Shown piece by piece: positions 54,401-64,000 of a stretch of DNA of 64,000 nucleotides (positions are counted from its first letter, which is position 1; the number at the start of each line of letters is the position of its first letter). The stretch covers positions 109,531-173,530 of the forward strand of contig JANPZZ010000010.1 of the NCBI GenBank assembly GCA_024707305.1, in the 5' to 3' direction. The translations under genes and the position numbers were made by a program. The DNA is from Chitinophagaceae bacterium (GTDB lineage: Bacteria > Bacteroidota > Bacteroidia > Chitinophagales > Chitinophagaceae). A model generated the notes under the pieces. The model worked only from the letters and a program-made list of their open reading frames with translations. It did not search any database and was not told where the DNA came from.

Positions 54401-55221
54401 TGTATGCACATTACCGGCAGGCTCGACTCATAGATCAGTTGCCTTGTGCTGCTTTTCTTAAATATTCCATCCAGCAACTTATGTTTTTTCGGGATGGCGA
54501 TGATTAAATCAAGGTTGTTGTTAACAGCAAAATCTTCAATACCCTGTTCCACATCGCTGTTTTCAATAAAATGAAATTGCGGGTTTAGATCTTTCAACGC
54601 ATTTTTCATTACTAAAAGCTCCTTATCTTTTTCCTCCTGTGATTGCGTCTCTTTGTATGCAACATTGAGGACGTGCAATTCTGCGTTGAATTTTTGAATG
54701 AATTTTTGAATGGCTTCGAATGGAGTAGTTTGAGCTACAGCGCGCAAATCAGCGGCGAGACCCGCTTTCTTAATGCCTGGGCTGTATTCTTTTCCAATGG
54801 GAACAGCGATAACCGGATAAGTGATATGACGAATGGCAGAAAGTGTTGTACTGCCAAACAATGATCTTTCTAAAGATGAATGACCCAACGAACCCATGAC
54901 CACTGCAAACGGGTGAACCCGTTCGCAAACCTTTTGCAGTTCATCAATCGGATCGCCCAGAATTGCTTCGGTAGAAATTTTAATCTTTCCCGAGGTTACA
55001 TGTTCCAGTCCCTGTTTTAATGATGCCAGTTGTTGTTCAGCACCTTCTTTTAATTCATCTACCGATACCAGCACCAATGGTGCATCAATAATCGCGATAG
55101 GAACCTGGTAAATATGCAACAGGTGGATATCTGCATTTATTTCAATAGCCATATCTGCTGCATAGTTGAGTGCGTTGAGTGCAGCTGGCGAGAAATCGGT
55201 TGGAACAATGATGGTATTCAT
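54388..55221 (-). CDS. Universal stress protein (tandem UspA)
   Basis: NTIIVPTDFSPAALNALNYAADMAIEINADIHLLHIYQ; VVMGSLGHSSLERSLFGSTTLSAIRHITYPVIAVPIG. Confidence 0.9.
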   Translation of the reverse strand: MNTIIVPTDFSPAALNALNYAADMAIEINADIHLLHIYQVPIAIIDAPLVLVSVDELKEGAEQQLASLKQGLEHVTSGKIKISTEAILGDPIDELQKVCERVHPFAVVMGSLGHSSLERSLFGSTTLSAIRHITYPVIAVPIGKEYSPGIKKAGLAADLRAVAQTTPFEAIQKFIQKFNAELHVLNVAYKETQSQEEKDKELLVMKNALKDLNPQFHFIENSDVEQGIEDFAVNNNLDLIIAIPKKHKLLDGIFKKSSTRQLIYESSLPVMCIHEEM

Positions 55222-55426
55222 TTTACAAGGTTTGTATATATAAAGCTAGCAATAACGATGCCTTTGTAGCATGAGTTATATCAGGTTTTTTATTGATTTA
55301 GATGTGGAAAAAGGGAATGTGTATGTCTTAGCGGGAGACAAGGGAAACGGGAAACGGGAAAGCGTCGATGCTGTGAAACAGCTTTAACCGGTTGCGATGG
55401 ATATATAATAACCGTAAAATATAGCC

Positions 55427-55970
55427 ATGAACATTACTACAGAGGCGAATAACCGCCCCCGGGCAGGCGTGCGCCGCGCCAAAAGACTTTCTGCGAGAAT
55501 TGATATGACACCCATGGTGGATTTGGGCTTTTTGCTCATTACATTTTTCGTGATGACTGCAAAACTGGCTGAGCCTACCGTAGTGGGACTCAATATGCCA
55601 AAAGAATCAACAGAAAGGACGCCGGTACCGGAATCTGGTTCTTTTACCATACTGATTAATGGTCCCGATGAACTTTATGTTTATTACGGCAATGCGCATG
55701 ATGTAACGGCCCCTTCGCAATTCATAAAAACGTCAATGTCACCTACGGGAGGACTGCGCGATTTAATACAACAACGACAGCGATATCTTGACGAATCTGG
55801 TTTCAGGGAAGGAAGAAAAAGGTTTGATGTTGTTGATAAAGCCATCACCAGAAGCAACCTATCGTCAGCTGATGGATGTGCTGGATGAAGCATTCATCAA
55901 TATTGTAGAGAAATATGTAATTGTTTCTCCTGATGCGGAAGATGTGTTGTTGATGGAAGAGTATCGATGA
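55427..55970 (+). CDS. ExbD/TolR family biopolymer transport protein; frameshift at A5 (55816-55820)
   Basis: KRLSARIDMTPMVDLGFLLITFFVMTAKLAEPTVVGLNMP; second ORF KGLMLLIKPSPEATYRQLMDVLDEAFINIVEKY. Confidence 0.88.
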
Positions 55971-55984
55971 GTCGAGAAACGCGC

Positions 55985-57235
55985 AAAGCAGCAAACGGCA
56001 AACGGGAGAGAAGAATGTGAAAATATGGAAATGAGAAAATGTGAAAATGGTTTAGAACCGAATTGCGTTTAGAATTTTTAATTGTCACATTTGCACGCGA
56101 TCCTTTTCTAACCACAGCCCGTCCCGAAGGGACGGAATATCTGTAGCATCTTTTTTTAGTTTGAGTCCCGAAGGGACGATATATGCGCACAAGGAAATGT
56201 TTAATAGGGCGAAAAAAAATTTGCAACCTGCTACGTTATAAGGCGCCTTAATCGTTCGCACAACTCTATCAAAATCCTCATGCATCCTGTAACCATTTTA
56301 CATTCGTTAAAGGCAGTGTTCCATATGCGTCCTGTCGGGACCAGGGCAATATGGGGGAGATTCTTTGCTACAGATATTGCGTCCCTTCGGGACGGAATGC
56401 GTGAAAAAGCATAGTTACCATATTTGTTTTAATCGAAGAGTATACCCGTTGGCTTTTTTGCATCCGGTGCAAACACCTCACAACGCGTCCTGTCGGGACG
56501 CATATTTTAGTTTGCGATACTTTTCTAACCACAACCCGTCCCTTCGGGACGGAATGCGAGAAAAAAACATAGTTGCCATACTTACTTTAAATCGTACTGT
56601 AATTCGACGATAATATTGCCTTCGTCCCGAAGGGACGAAATATGCGCACAAGGAAATGTTTAATAGGGCGAAAAAAAATTTGCAACCTGCTGCGTCATAA
56701 AAAAGACTTAATCGTTCGCACACCTCTATCAAAATCCTCATGCATCCGGCAACCATTTTACATTCACTAAATGCGGGTTCCATATGCGTCCTGTCGGGAC
56801 CAGGGCAATATGGGGGAGATTCTTTGCTACAGATATTGCGTCCCTTCGGGACGGAATGTGAGAATAAATTTAGTTGCTATACTTGCTTTAAATCATATCG
56901 TATGCCTGTTGGCTTTTCCCATCCGATGCACTCACCTCACAACGCGTCCTGTCGGGACGCATATTTAGTTTGCGATACTTTTCTAACCACAACCCGTCCC
57001 TTCGGGACGGAACGCGTGAAAAAGCATAGGTGCCATACTTGTTTTAAATCGAAGAGTAATTCGACGAGAATATTGCCTCGTCCCGAAGGGACGAAATATC
57101 TGTAGCAACGTTGATGCCCTCGTTATTTTGAGTCCCGAAGGGACGATATATGCGCACGAGGAAATGTTTAATAGGGCGAAAAAAATTTGCAAAATGCTGC
57201 ATCAGAAAAAGACTTAATCGTTCGCTCAACTCTAA
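55985..57235. repeat. Palindromic repeat array B (13 CGTCCC/GGGACG hairpins), inverted relative to array A
   Basis: Palindromes at 56120,56165,56329,56380,56486,56537,56623,56788,56839,56945,56995,57079,57132; same modules as array A in reverse complement. Confidence 0.95.
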
Positions 57236-57285
57236 TCGAAATCTCTGCGGACTCCGCGGGACCCCGGCGCGCTCTGCGTGAAAAT

Positions 57286-57315
57286 AAATAAAGCGGTCTC
57301 ACGACCGCTTTATTT
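57286..57315. terminator. Bidirectional terminator-like hairpin
   Basis: AAATAAAGCGGTC-tcac-GACCGCTTTATTT, 13-bp perfect stem. Confidence 0.85.
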
Positions 57316-57378
57316 ATGCTTGTTATTGACCGATAACAAATGGCTCTGGAAAACGAACTGATAATTTCCCACCCAACA

Positions 57379-58071
57379 TCATTTGGATTCCTCCAGCTTT
57401 TTCTTCTCAAAAATCCATTTGTTCAACGGAAATGCAAGAATCATTAAAATCAGCAGCGCTTCGCCGGCTTCTAATATCTCCGCGCGTTTTCCATGACGCA
57501 TTAATTCTGTCAATAAAAAAACGGTGGAAATACAAACCACATGATAAAACCGCGGAATGGGAATCGCTGACTGGTCCGCGAATTTTTGAAAACCACGACT
57601 GTAACGATACAACAAAGGAAAAACCAAAAGATAAATCGCCAGCACCGCAACTAACCCAATCGAAAATATAATCTTATTAATCTTTTTTCCTCCCACTACC
57701 AGGTTATGCAAATTGGTTTCGCCCTGTGCATTGTTTTTTTGGAAAAATTCAGAACTCTCTATTCCAAATATCCGCTGGCCCCAGGAAATTTCTTCACCAG
57801 CAGCAAAAAATAAAAATGCAGCAACAAAAAATGTTACAAACAAAAACCAGGCACTCCTCAACTTAAGAAGTTTAAAGAATCGATAGAAACAAATTATAGA
57901 TCCCATCAACAGCCCTGCCACCGTTATCCATTCTACCACACCATCTTCCTTCACGTATTCCTCATACTGACGGATATTGGTAAAATAAAAATAGAAACCT
58001 ACCGCCAGCAGCAATCCCACAACAGTTAAAATGACTTTTTCTATAGAATGAGGTTTATAATTAAGAGACAT
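57379..58071 (-). CDS. Polytopic membrane protein of unknown function
   Basis: Multiple TM segments; FFAAGEEISWGQRIFG...NAQGETNLHNL polar motif. Confidence 0.75.
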   Translation of the reverse strand: MSLNYKPHSIEKVILTVVGLLLAVGFYFYFTNIRQYEEYVKEDGVVEWITVAGLLMGSIICFYRFFKLLKLRSAWFLFVTFFVAAFLFFAAGEEISWGQRIFGIESSEFFQKNNAQGETNLHNLVVGGKKINKIIFSIGLVAVLAIYLLVFPLLYRYSRGFQKFADQSAIPIPRFYHVVCISTVFLLTELMRHGKRAEILEAGEALLILMILAFPLNKWIFEKKKLEESK

Positions 58072-58104
58072 ATCGGTATTGTTTTTTTATAAATTTTCGT
58101 GTCG

Positions 58105-59271
58105 CTAAACTCTCAACAGACGTTCTGCTGCATTTTCCAGGGTCTCCTTCTTTTTAGCAAAACAAAACCGAATTACTTTATGATCGGTTCCGTTTGTATA
58201 AAAAGATGAAACAGGGATAGTCGCAACTTTCTGTTCCCTCGTTAGCTTTTGTGCAAAGGTAAAATCTCCTTCATCACTAATCGCCTTATACTGCGCACAC
58301 ACAAAATAACTTCCATAACTGTTCAGAAAACTAAATCGCGAAGGACGCATCAATTCAAGAAAATAATCTCTTCTATCCTGCATGTCGGCGGCGAGACTCA
58401 AATATTGATCTCTGTCTTTTAAAAATGAAGCCAGCGCTATTTGCGAAGGAGAGTGGCAGGAGAAACAATTAAACTGGTGCAATTTCCTGAACTCGCTCAT
58501 TAGTGCGGCCGGCGCTACGGCATATCCCAGTTTCCAACCCGTACAGTGATATACTTTTCCAAAAGAAAAACATACAAAGGCGCGCGACAATAAATCAGGA
58601 TAACGAAGGATACTCAAATGCGGCAGGTTGTCGAACACCAAATGTTCATATACCTCATCACTGAGAATATAGGTTTGCTGATCAAAACTGTTTAATAAAT
58701 CCCGCAGCGATTGAATATCTTCTTCACGTAAAATAGACGCAGTCGGGTTGTTGGGATTATTAATGATGATCATCCTGGTGCGTGGCGTAATACGATTTCG
58801 TACTTTGTTCCAGTCAATCTTATAATCCGGAAATTGCAATGGAATGCGTACCGGTACTGCGCCGTTAATTACAATCCCCGGAATATAACTATCATAAGCG
58901 GGTTCAAAAACGATTACTTCATCTCCGGGACGTAACAAACATGTCATTGCAGTATACAATGCATAAGTACCGCCTGGTGTGATTGTTATTTCATCCGCAG
59001 GATTAATAGATGTCTGGTACAGTGAAGCAATTTTTTCTGCCAGCGTTTCTCTCAACTGCAGATTGCCCTGCATGGGTTGGTACTGGTTGTATCCATCGCG
59101 CATTGCTTTATCTACCGCGTCTATCAAAGCTTCCGGCATCGGGAAATCCGGAAAGCCCTGCCCAAGATTGACCGCATTGTGCTCGTTCGCGAGCGCACTC
59201 ATCACCGTAAAGATGCTGGTGCCAACATCCGGAAGTTTGGAATTTATAAGTGCTGTAGTGGGAAGAGACAT
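58105..59271 (-). CDS. PLP-dependent aminotransferase (methionine aminotransferase-like)
   Basis: NLGQGFPDFPMPEALIDAV, ITPGGTYALYTAM, IINNPNNPTASIL, CFSFGKVYHCTGWKLGYAVAP. Confidence 0.92.
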   Translation of the reverse strand: MSLPTTALINSKLPDVGTSIFTVMSALANEHNAVNLGQGFPDFPMPEALIDAVDKAMRDGYNQYQPMQGNLQLRETLAEKIASLYQTSINPADEITITPGGTYALYTAMTCLLRPGDEVIVFEPAYDSYIPGIVINGAVPVRIPLQFPDYKIDWNKVRNRITPRTRMIIINNPNNPTASILREEDIQSLRDLLNSFDQQTYILSDEVYEHLVFDNLPHLSILRYPDLLSRAFVCFSFGKVYHCTGWKLGYAVAPAALMSEFRKLHQFNCFSCHSPSQIALASFLKDRDQYLSLAADMQDRRDYFLELMRPSRFSFLNSYGSYFVCAQYKAISDEGDFTFAQKLTREQKVATIPVSSFYTNGTDHKVIRFCFAKKKETLENAAERLLRV

Positions 59272-59280
59272 TCGTTTCTT

Positions 59281-59609
59281 TTATTTTTTCTTTTTCGACT
59301 TAACGAGATTGTACGAATCGTTAATCCATTCTTTCAACACGGAATTCGAAATAGTTCCGTCAACAGTAACGGTATTCCAGTGTGTTTTATTCATATGAAA
59401 TCCGGGTTGAACACACTGATATTGTTCTCTCATTTCAACCGCTTTTTCAGGATCACATTTTATATTGAAAGACAGAACTTCTGTATCCAGCCCTGTCAAC
59501 AGGAACATTTTGCCATTTACCTTATACACTAATGTGTCTGGCCCAAAGGGAATGTTTCCTCCGCATCAGGTAAAGAAAGGCAGTATTCCTGTAAAGTTTC
59601 GATGTTCAC
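59281..59609 (-). CDS. MmcQ/YjbR family protein; frameshift at A3 (59545-59547)
   Basis: Adding one T joins NIETLQEYCLSLPDAEETFPFGPDTLVYKVNGKMFLLTGLD. Confidence 0.85.
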
Positions 59610-59660
59610 TATTGATTATTTGATCGCTGTTTTAAAAGTTTCGCTGCACAAATTATCACT

Positions 59661-60380
59661 TTATTTGGTCTCGATATTTTCTTCCCGTACCAACGGCTCA
59701 CCCTGCATACGCAGTAATATTTGTGCCACCGTTACCACATCTTTCTGGCAATAAACTGCAATACGTTCAAGGTTTTGTTCTTTCCAGTATACTTCCCAAA
59801 CCCTGCTTCCATCAATATCATCCTTTGGCGTGGGTATGCCCAACGCATGCGCCAACAGGTTCAGTGATGTAAAACTTTTATAGTCCCCAAATTTCCACAA
59901 CTCCATCGTATCGAGGTGGTTGATTTCCCACGGCTTTTTTCCTGCAATTTCCAGGAGTGTTGGAATGGGAATATTGTTGATGATCATGCGGCGGCAGATA
60001 AAGGGAAAATCAAACTCTTTTCCATTGTGCGCGCACAAAAAACGCTGTTCGTTTCCTGTCCATTTTTGCAACATATCCCGGAACTCAGCCAACAGAATTT
60101 TTTCGTCTTCGCCATAAAATGATTTGACTACAATCCTGCGGGCGCTGCCATGTCCCTGTATGACTCCGCAACTGATACAAACGATTTTTCCAAACTCAGC
60201 ATAAATGCCCGCACGCGGATAAATGCTTTGCGCTGTCTCTGTTTCACTGTTTCTCAATAAGGTTTCTGCTTTTCTGTCCCACAATGGGCGCCAGCCATCA
60301 GGTAACAAGCTGTAGTCGGGATATTGTGGTACCGTTTCAATATCCAGGAAAAGGATATTTTGGAAAGGATATGATTGCAT
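59661..60380 (-). CDS. Predicted 3'-5' exonuclease (DEDD, PolB exonuclease-like)
   Basis: QNILFLDIETVPQYPDYSLLP; FLCAHNGKEFDFPFICRRM; HLDTMELWKFGDYKSFTSLNLLAHALGIPTPKDDIDGSRV. Confidence 0.9.
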   Translation of the reverse strand: MQSYPFQNILFLDIETVPQYPDYSLLPDGWRPLWDRKAETLLRNSETETAQSIYPRAGIYAEFGKIVCISCGVIQGHGSARRIVVKSFYGEDEKILLAEFRDMLQKWTGNEQRFLCAHNGKEFDFPFICRRMIINNIPIPTLLEIAGKKPWEINHLDTMELWKFGDYKSFTSLNLLAHALGIPTPKDDIDGSRVWEVYWKEQNLERIAVYCQKDVVTVAQILLRMQGEPLVREENIETK

Positions 60381-60517
60381 AGAAATTTTTATCTCGATAA
60401 AACTAGGGAAAACGATTCTCACAGCGAGGTGTAAAAAACGATTAAACGACGTTTTTTAACGGATTCATCAGGTAATGTGTAAAATGTTTTCGCAGTGCAA
60501 CGGGATCCTGGAGGTGA

Positions 60518-61618
60518 TTAAAGGTACTTATCTCCTTTGTTTCTTTTCACCTCAGCCAGGTAGTCTTTTATTTCCTGCTCTTTATCGCGCTTGCAGATCA
60601 GCAGTACATCTTTTGTGTCCACAACTATATAATCTTCCATTCCCTGCAACAGCACCAGCTTGTTGTCGGGAACATGCACCATTGTGTTTTTTGTATCAAA
60701 AACCATCACGGAATCACCAGCTACCGCGTTATGGAAATAATCTTTCTCCATGTTCTGCCAGGCGCTGTTCCAGGTACCCAGGTCGCTCCATGCAAAACTT
60801 GCAGGAATTACATACACATTATCTGCTTTTTCCATGATGCCAAAATCGATGGAAATATTGGTGCATTGAGGATAGATTCTCTCTATCGCTTTTTCTTCTT
60901 CGGTCGTATTGAAATTATCTTTCTCCTGCGCAAACACTTCGTAAATCTCGGGCAGGTATTGTTCAAATGCGTGTAAGAGATTTTTTACTTTCCATGTAAA
61001 GATGCCAGCATTCCAAAGGAAGTCGCCACTGTCGATAAACGTTTTTGCAAGTTCCAGGTTAGGTTTTTCTGTAAACGTTTTCACTTTATAAATTCCCGGA
61101 GCCGCTTCCAGATCATCGTGCTGGATATAGCCATAACCCGTATTGGGATGCGTAGGTTTAATCCCGATTGTTACCAACGCGTTGATGTGGTCGATAAAAC
61201 GCAGCGCAGTTTCTGTCGTTTCAAGAAACGCATGATCATCCAGTATAAGATTGTCGGCAGGCGCCGCAACCATCAGTGCATTTGGATTGATCTGATGCAG
61301 CTTAAAAGCAACGTATGCGATGCAGGGAGCGGTGTTCTTACGGGAGGGTTCGCAAAGAATATTCGTTTCCGGTATCTGTGGTAATTGTTCTTTTACTTTC
61401 GAAAGATATTCGCGTGCAGTAACGATAAATATATGATCTGCGGGAACAAGTTTATTATACCTGTCGAAGGTTTGTTGCAGCATGGTTTTGCCAGTACCCA
61501 GAATATCCAGGAACTGTTTGGGGTGCGTGGTACGGCTCATCGGCCAAAAACGGCTACCGATTCCGCCAGCCATTATGGCTACATAATTATTGTTGCTGCT
61601 CATGTCTTTATCCTTCAT
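60518..61618 (-). CDS. Mannose-1-phosphate guanylyltransferase
   Basis: NNYVAIMAGGIGSRFWPMSRTTHPKQFLDILGTGKTMLQQTFDR; FTEKPNLELAKTFIDSGDFLWNAGIFTWK. Confidence 0.95.
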   Translation of the reverse strand: MKDKDMSSNNNYVAIMAGGIGSRFWPMSRTTHPKQFLDILGTGKTMLQQTFDRYNKLVPADHIFIVTAREYLSKVKEQLPQIPETNILCEPSRKNTAPCIAYVAFKLHQINPNALMVAAPADNLILDDHAFLETTETALRFIDHINALVTIGIKPTHPNTGYGYIQHDDLEAAPGIYKVKTFTEKPNLELAKTFIDSGDFLWNAGIFTWKVKNLLHAFEQYLPEIYEVFAQEKDNFNTTEEEKAIERIYPQCTNISIDFGIMEKADNVYVIPASFAWSDLGTWNSAWQNMEKDYFHNAVAGDSVMVFDTKNTMVHVPDNKLVLLQGMEDYIVVDTKDVLLICKRDKEQEIKDYLAEVKRNKGDKYL

Positions 61619-61624
61619 TGCCTT

Positions 61625-62590
61625 TTAGATTAATCCCTCACGAATGAGATCGTGAAGGTGAATCATTCCCATGTATTTTCCTTCGTCTGTTACTGCCAGT
61701 TGTGTGATCTCGTGTTTGCGTAATAGATCCAGCGCATCCACCGCCAACGCATCGGCACTGATTGTTTTTGGTTTGCTGGTCATTATTTCTGCTGCCGTCA
61801 GCGTCGCATCAAAACGTTGATTGTTTTTCAACATCCTTCTTAAATCTCCATCGGTGATGATGCCGAGAAGAACATCATCTTTATCTGTAACTGCAGTTAC
61901 GCCCAATCGCTTTTGCGTCATTTCCATAATGATCTGTTCCAGTGTGGCTGTAGGTGAAACTGCCGGCTTTTCATTGTTGATATATAAATCGGAAACCCGC
62001 ATATACAACTTTTTACCAAGTGCGCCACCGGGATGAAACTTGGCAAAATCATCGGGTTGAAAGCCTTTTAATTCCATCAGGCAAACGGCAATTGCATCAC
62101 CCATTACGAGTTGTGCAGTCGTACTTGCCGTAGGCGCCAGATTATTGGGGCAGGCTTCTTTATCTACCGTTGTGTTTAATGCGATGGATGATTGTTTTGC
62201 GAGATAAGATTCCATGTTTCCCACCATAGAAATAATGGTGTTGCCAAAATTGCGGATCAGCGGAACGAGGATTTTTATCTCCGGGCTTTCACCGCTCTTG
62301 CTTAATACCATCACGATGTCTTCCTGTTGCACCATTCCCAGGTCGCCGTGTATTGCATCGGCTGCGTGCAGGAAGATGGCGGGTGTACCGGTTGAGTTGA
62401 ACGTGGCAACAAGTTTTTGTGCAATGATGGCGCTCTTCCCGATTCCGCTAACAACTATTCGTCCCTTGCAATCTGCAATGGCCTGAACCGCTTTTTCGAA
62501 GTCTGCATCAATATAAGTAGCCATCCTGCTGATGGAGCGGGCTTCCAGTTCAATGGTTTGCAATGCTATGGGGATAATCTGAGAGGGCAT
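61625..62590 (-). CDS. kdsD: KpsF/GutQ-type arabinose-5-phosphate isomerase (SIS + CBS pair)
   Basis: GRIVVSGIGKSAIIAQKLVATFNSTGTPAIFLHAADAIHGDLGMV; two CBS motifs at C-terminus. Confidence 0.92.
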   Translation of the reverse strand: MPSQIIPIALQTIELEARSISRMATYIDADFEKAVQAIADCKGRIVVSGIGKSAIIAQKLVATFNSTGTPAIFLHAADAIHGDLGMVQQEDIVMVLSKSGESPEIKILVPLIRNFGNTIISMVGNMESYLAKQSSIALNTTVDKEACPNNLAPTASTTAQLVMGDAIAVCLMELKGFQPDDFAKFHPGGALGKKLYMRVSDLYINNEKPAVSPTATLEQIIMEMTQKRLGVTAVTDKDDVLLGIITDGDLRRMLKNNQRFDATLTAAEIMTSKPKTISADALAVDALDLLRKHEITQLAVTDEGKYMGMIHLHDLIREGLI

Positions 62591-62971
62591 AATTTATCGG
62601 ATAACACCGTGCGTAATGTGCGCAAAATTAGCGTTTTTGACCCGAATCGCCTGTTTGCACATTGCCGCCGATCATTTTTAACACGCCGGGTTATGGAATA
62701 CCATTTTTCGGATGTAAATTCGCAATCCTCTTGCACACGGGGCTGAAAGCCGAGAGCAGGATGCTGCGAGTTTGAGCTTATTGACCTGGGTCTCCTTAAC
62801 CACCTGGCTACGGCCGTCGAAAGAGTAAACCCTTATTTAACGATCAACGCCTTGCCCGTGCATAATTAAAGTGCGCAAAGGCTATGTATTATCTGTTAAA
62901 AAGGAGTATCTTAAACAATCTGACACTTTTATAAAGTGCGCCGGCAATTCCGGCTTAGTAATATTTGAGTA

Positions 62972-64000
62972 ATGGGAACCACAACCGCTAAGAAGTCCGG
63001 CACTAAGAAACCGGCAAAATCCAATCAACCTGCGGCCACATCCGGCCGGTTCGACCTGCATAAGGCTCTTCAACAATATTTTGGTTTCGAAAAATTTAAG
63101 GGGACACAGGAACGTGTGATTGAATCACTCCTCGCTGGCAAAGACACTTTTGTGATCATGCCTACCGGCGGAGGTAAAAGTCTTTGTTACCAATTGCCCG
63201 CGATGGTAAGTGAAGGTGTCGCCATTATCGTTTCACCACTGATTGCCCTGATGAAAAACCAGGTGGACCTGGTTCGCAGCTATAGCAGCGACGATGACGT
63301 GGCGCATTTTCTCAACTCCACACTTACAAAAAGAGAAACTAAAGAAGTTCACGACGACCTGCTGAGCGGCAAAACAAAGATGCTCTATGTAGCACCCGAA
63401 ACGCTCACCAAACAGGAAAACCTTGAATTCTTCGCCGATCTTAAACTTTCATTTTTCGCAGTAGACGAAGCACATTGTATTTCAGAATGGGGTCACGATT
63501 TCCGTCCTGAATATCGCCGCCTTCGTGAAATGATGACACAGATAAACCCCGACATTCCGGTGATTGCATTAACCGCTACTGCCACACCTAAAGTGCAGAG
63601 TGATATTGTAAAAAACCTCGACCTGCGGGAACCCAATGTATTTATTTCTTCATTTAACAGGCCCAACCTGTATTATGAAGTACTACCTAAAATAAAGAAA
63701 GCACAAACGGATGAAAGCATCGTTCGTTTTATCAAAGCTGCGAAAGGCAAAAGCGGTATTATCTATACACTCAACCGCAAAACAACGGAAGAACTTGCGG
63801 ATGTTTTAAATGCAAACGGAATTAAAGCCGTTGCTTATCACGCAGGCCTGGATAGTAAACTGCGTGCCGATCGGCAGGATCAGTTTTTGAATGAGGACGT
63901 GCAAGTGATTTGTGCGACTATCGCTTTCGGTATGGGAATTGACAAACCCGATATCAGGTTTGTAATTCACTATAATATTCCGAAGAGCATTGAAAACTAT
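62972..64000 (+). CDS. recQ: ATP-dependent DNA helicase RecQ, 3' truncated by window edge
   Basis: Read from sequence: FDLHKALQQYFGFEKFKGTQERVIESLLAGKDTFVIMPTGGGKSLCYQLPAM...AVDEAHCISEWGHDFRPEYRRL. Confidence 0.95.
   Translation, partial: MGTTTAKKSGTKKPAKSNQPAATSGRFDLHKALQQYFGFEKFKGTQERVIESLLAGKDTFVIMPTGGGKSLCYQLPAMVSEGVAIIVSPLIALMKNQVDLVRSYSSDDDVAHFLNSTLTKRETKEVHDDLLSGKTKMLYVAPETLTKQENLEFFADLKLSFFAVDEAHCISEWGHDFRPEYRRLREMMTQINPDIPVIALTATATPKVQSDIVKNLDLREPNVFISSFNRPNLYYEVLPKIKKAQTDESIVRFIKAAKGKSGIIYTLNRKTTEELADVLNANGIKAVAYHAGLDSKLRADRQDQFLNEDVQVICATIAFGMGIDKPDIRFVIHYNIPKSIENY

Noticed and set aside
43187-55984. Composite transposon bounded by the two inverted arrays
   Set aside because: The enclosed genes are mostly housekeeping (rho, asnS, UspA, ExbD) and no transposase or recombinase was found; inverted duplication of a repeat is the more economical reading.
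41844-57145. CRISPR array interpretation of the CGTCCC/GGGACG repeats
   Set aside because: Spacing is irregular (about 50-160 bp), the sequences between palindromes are themselves repeated, repeats occur in both orientations, and there are no cas genes.

Overview
This 64 kb window is a chromosomal segment from a Bacteroidota bacterium, most likely Chitinophagaceae-like. The lineage call rests on TAnnTTTG-type promoters, CarboxypepD_reg-like/beta-barrel outer-membrane proteins, DUF5606, and a Rho with a long charged N-terminal insert. Most of it is housekeeping: uvrB, polA, a pcrA/uvrD-type helicase, a SWI2/SNF2 helicase, gcvT, rho, asnS, a mannose-1-P guanylyltransferase, a kdsD-like isomerase and recQ. 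There are also three large outer-membrane beta-barrel proteins, an ECF-sigma/Spy-like operon and a Fur/SCO/MerC metal locus. At least 17 genes are broken by single-base changes in homopolymers, plus one likely 8-bp tandem collapse in asnS; this looks like assembly/sequencing indel error rather than biology. The most interesting non-coding structures are: (1) two modular arrays of CGTCCC-TTC/GAA-GGGACG palindromes (28 copies) at about 41.84-43.19 kb and 55.99-57.23 kb, in inverted orientation and sharing a near-identical ~560-bp block; (2) a dispersed family of degenerate octanucleotide tandem repeats (ATTTYCNC), often as inverted arms; (3) a promoter-to-terminator structured ncRNA candidate at about 23.86-24.04 kb; (4) three 20-bp operator-like repeats spaced at 31-32 bp immediately upstream of a DUF4143 ATPase; (5) a Fur/Zur-like palindrome sitting exactly in the promoter spacer of a MerC-type gene. 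No tRNA, rRNA, CRISPR array or transposase gene was recognised. All assignments are from reading the sequence; no database search was run.
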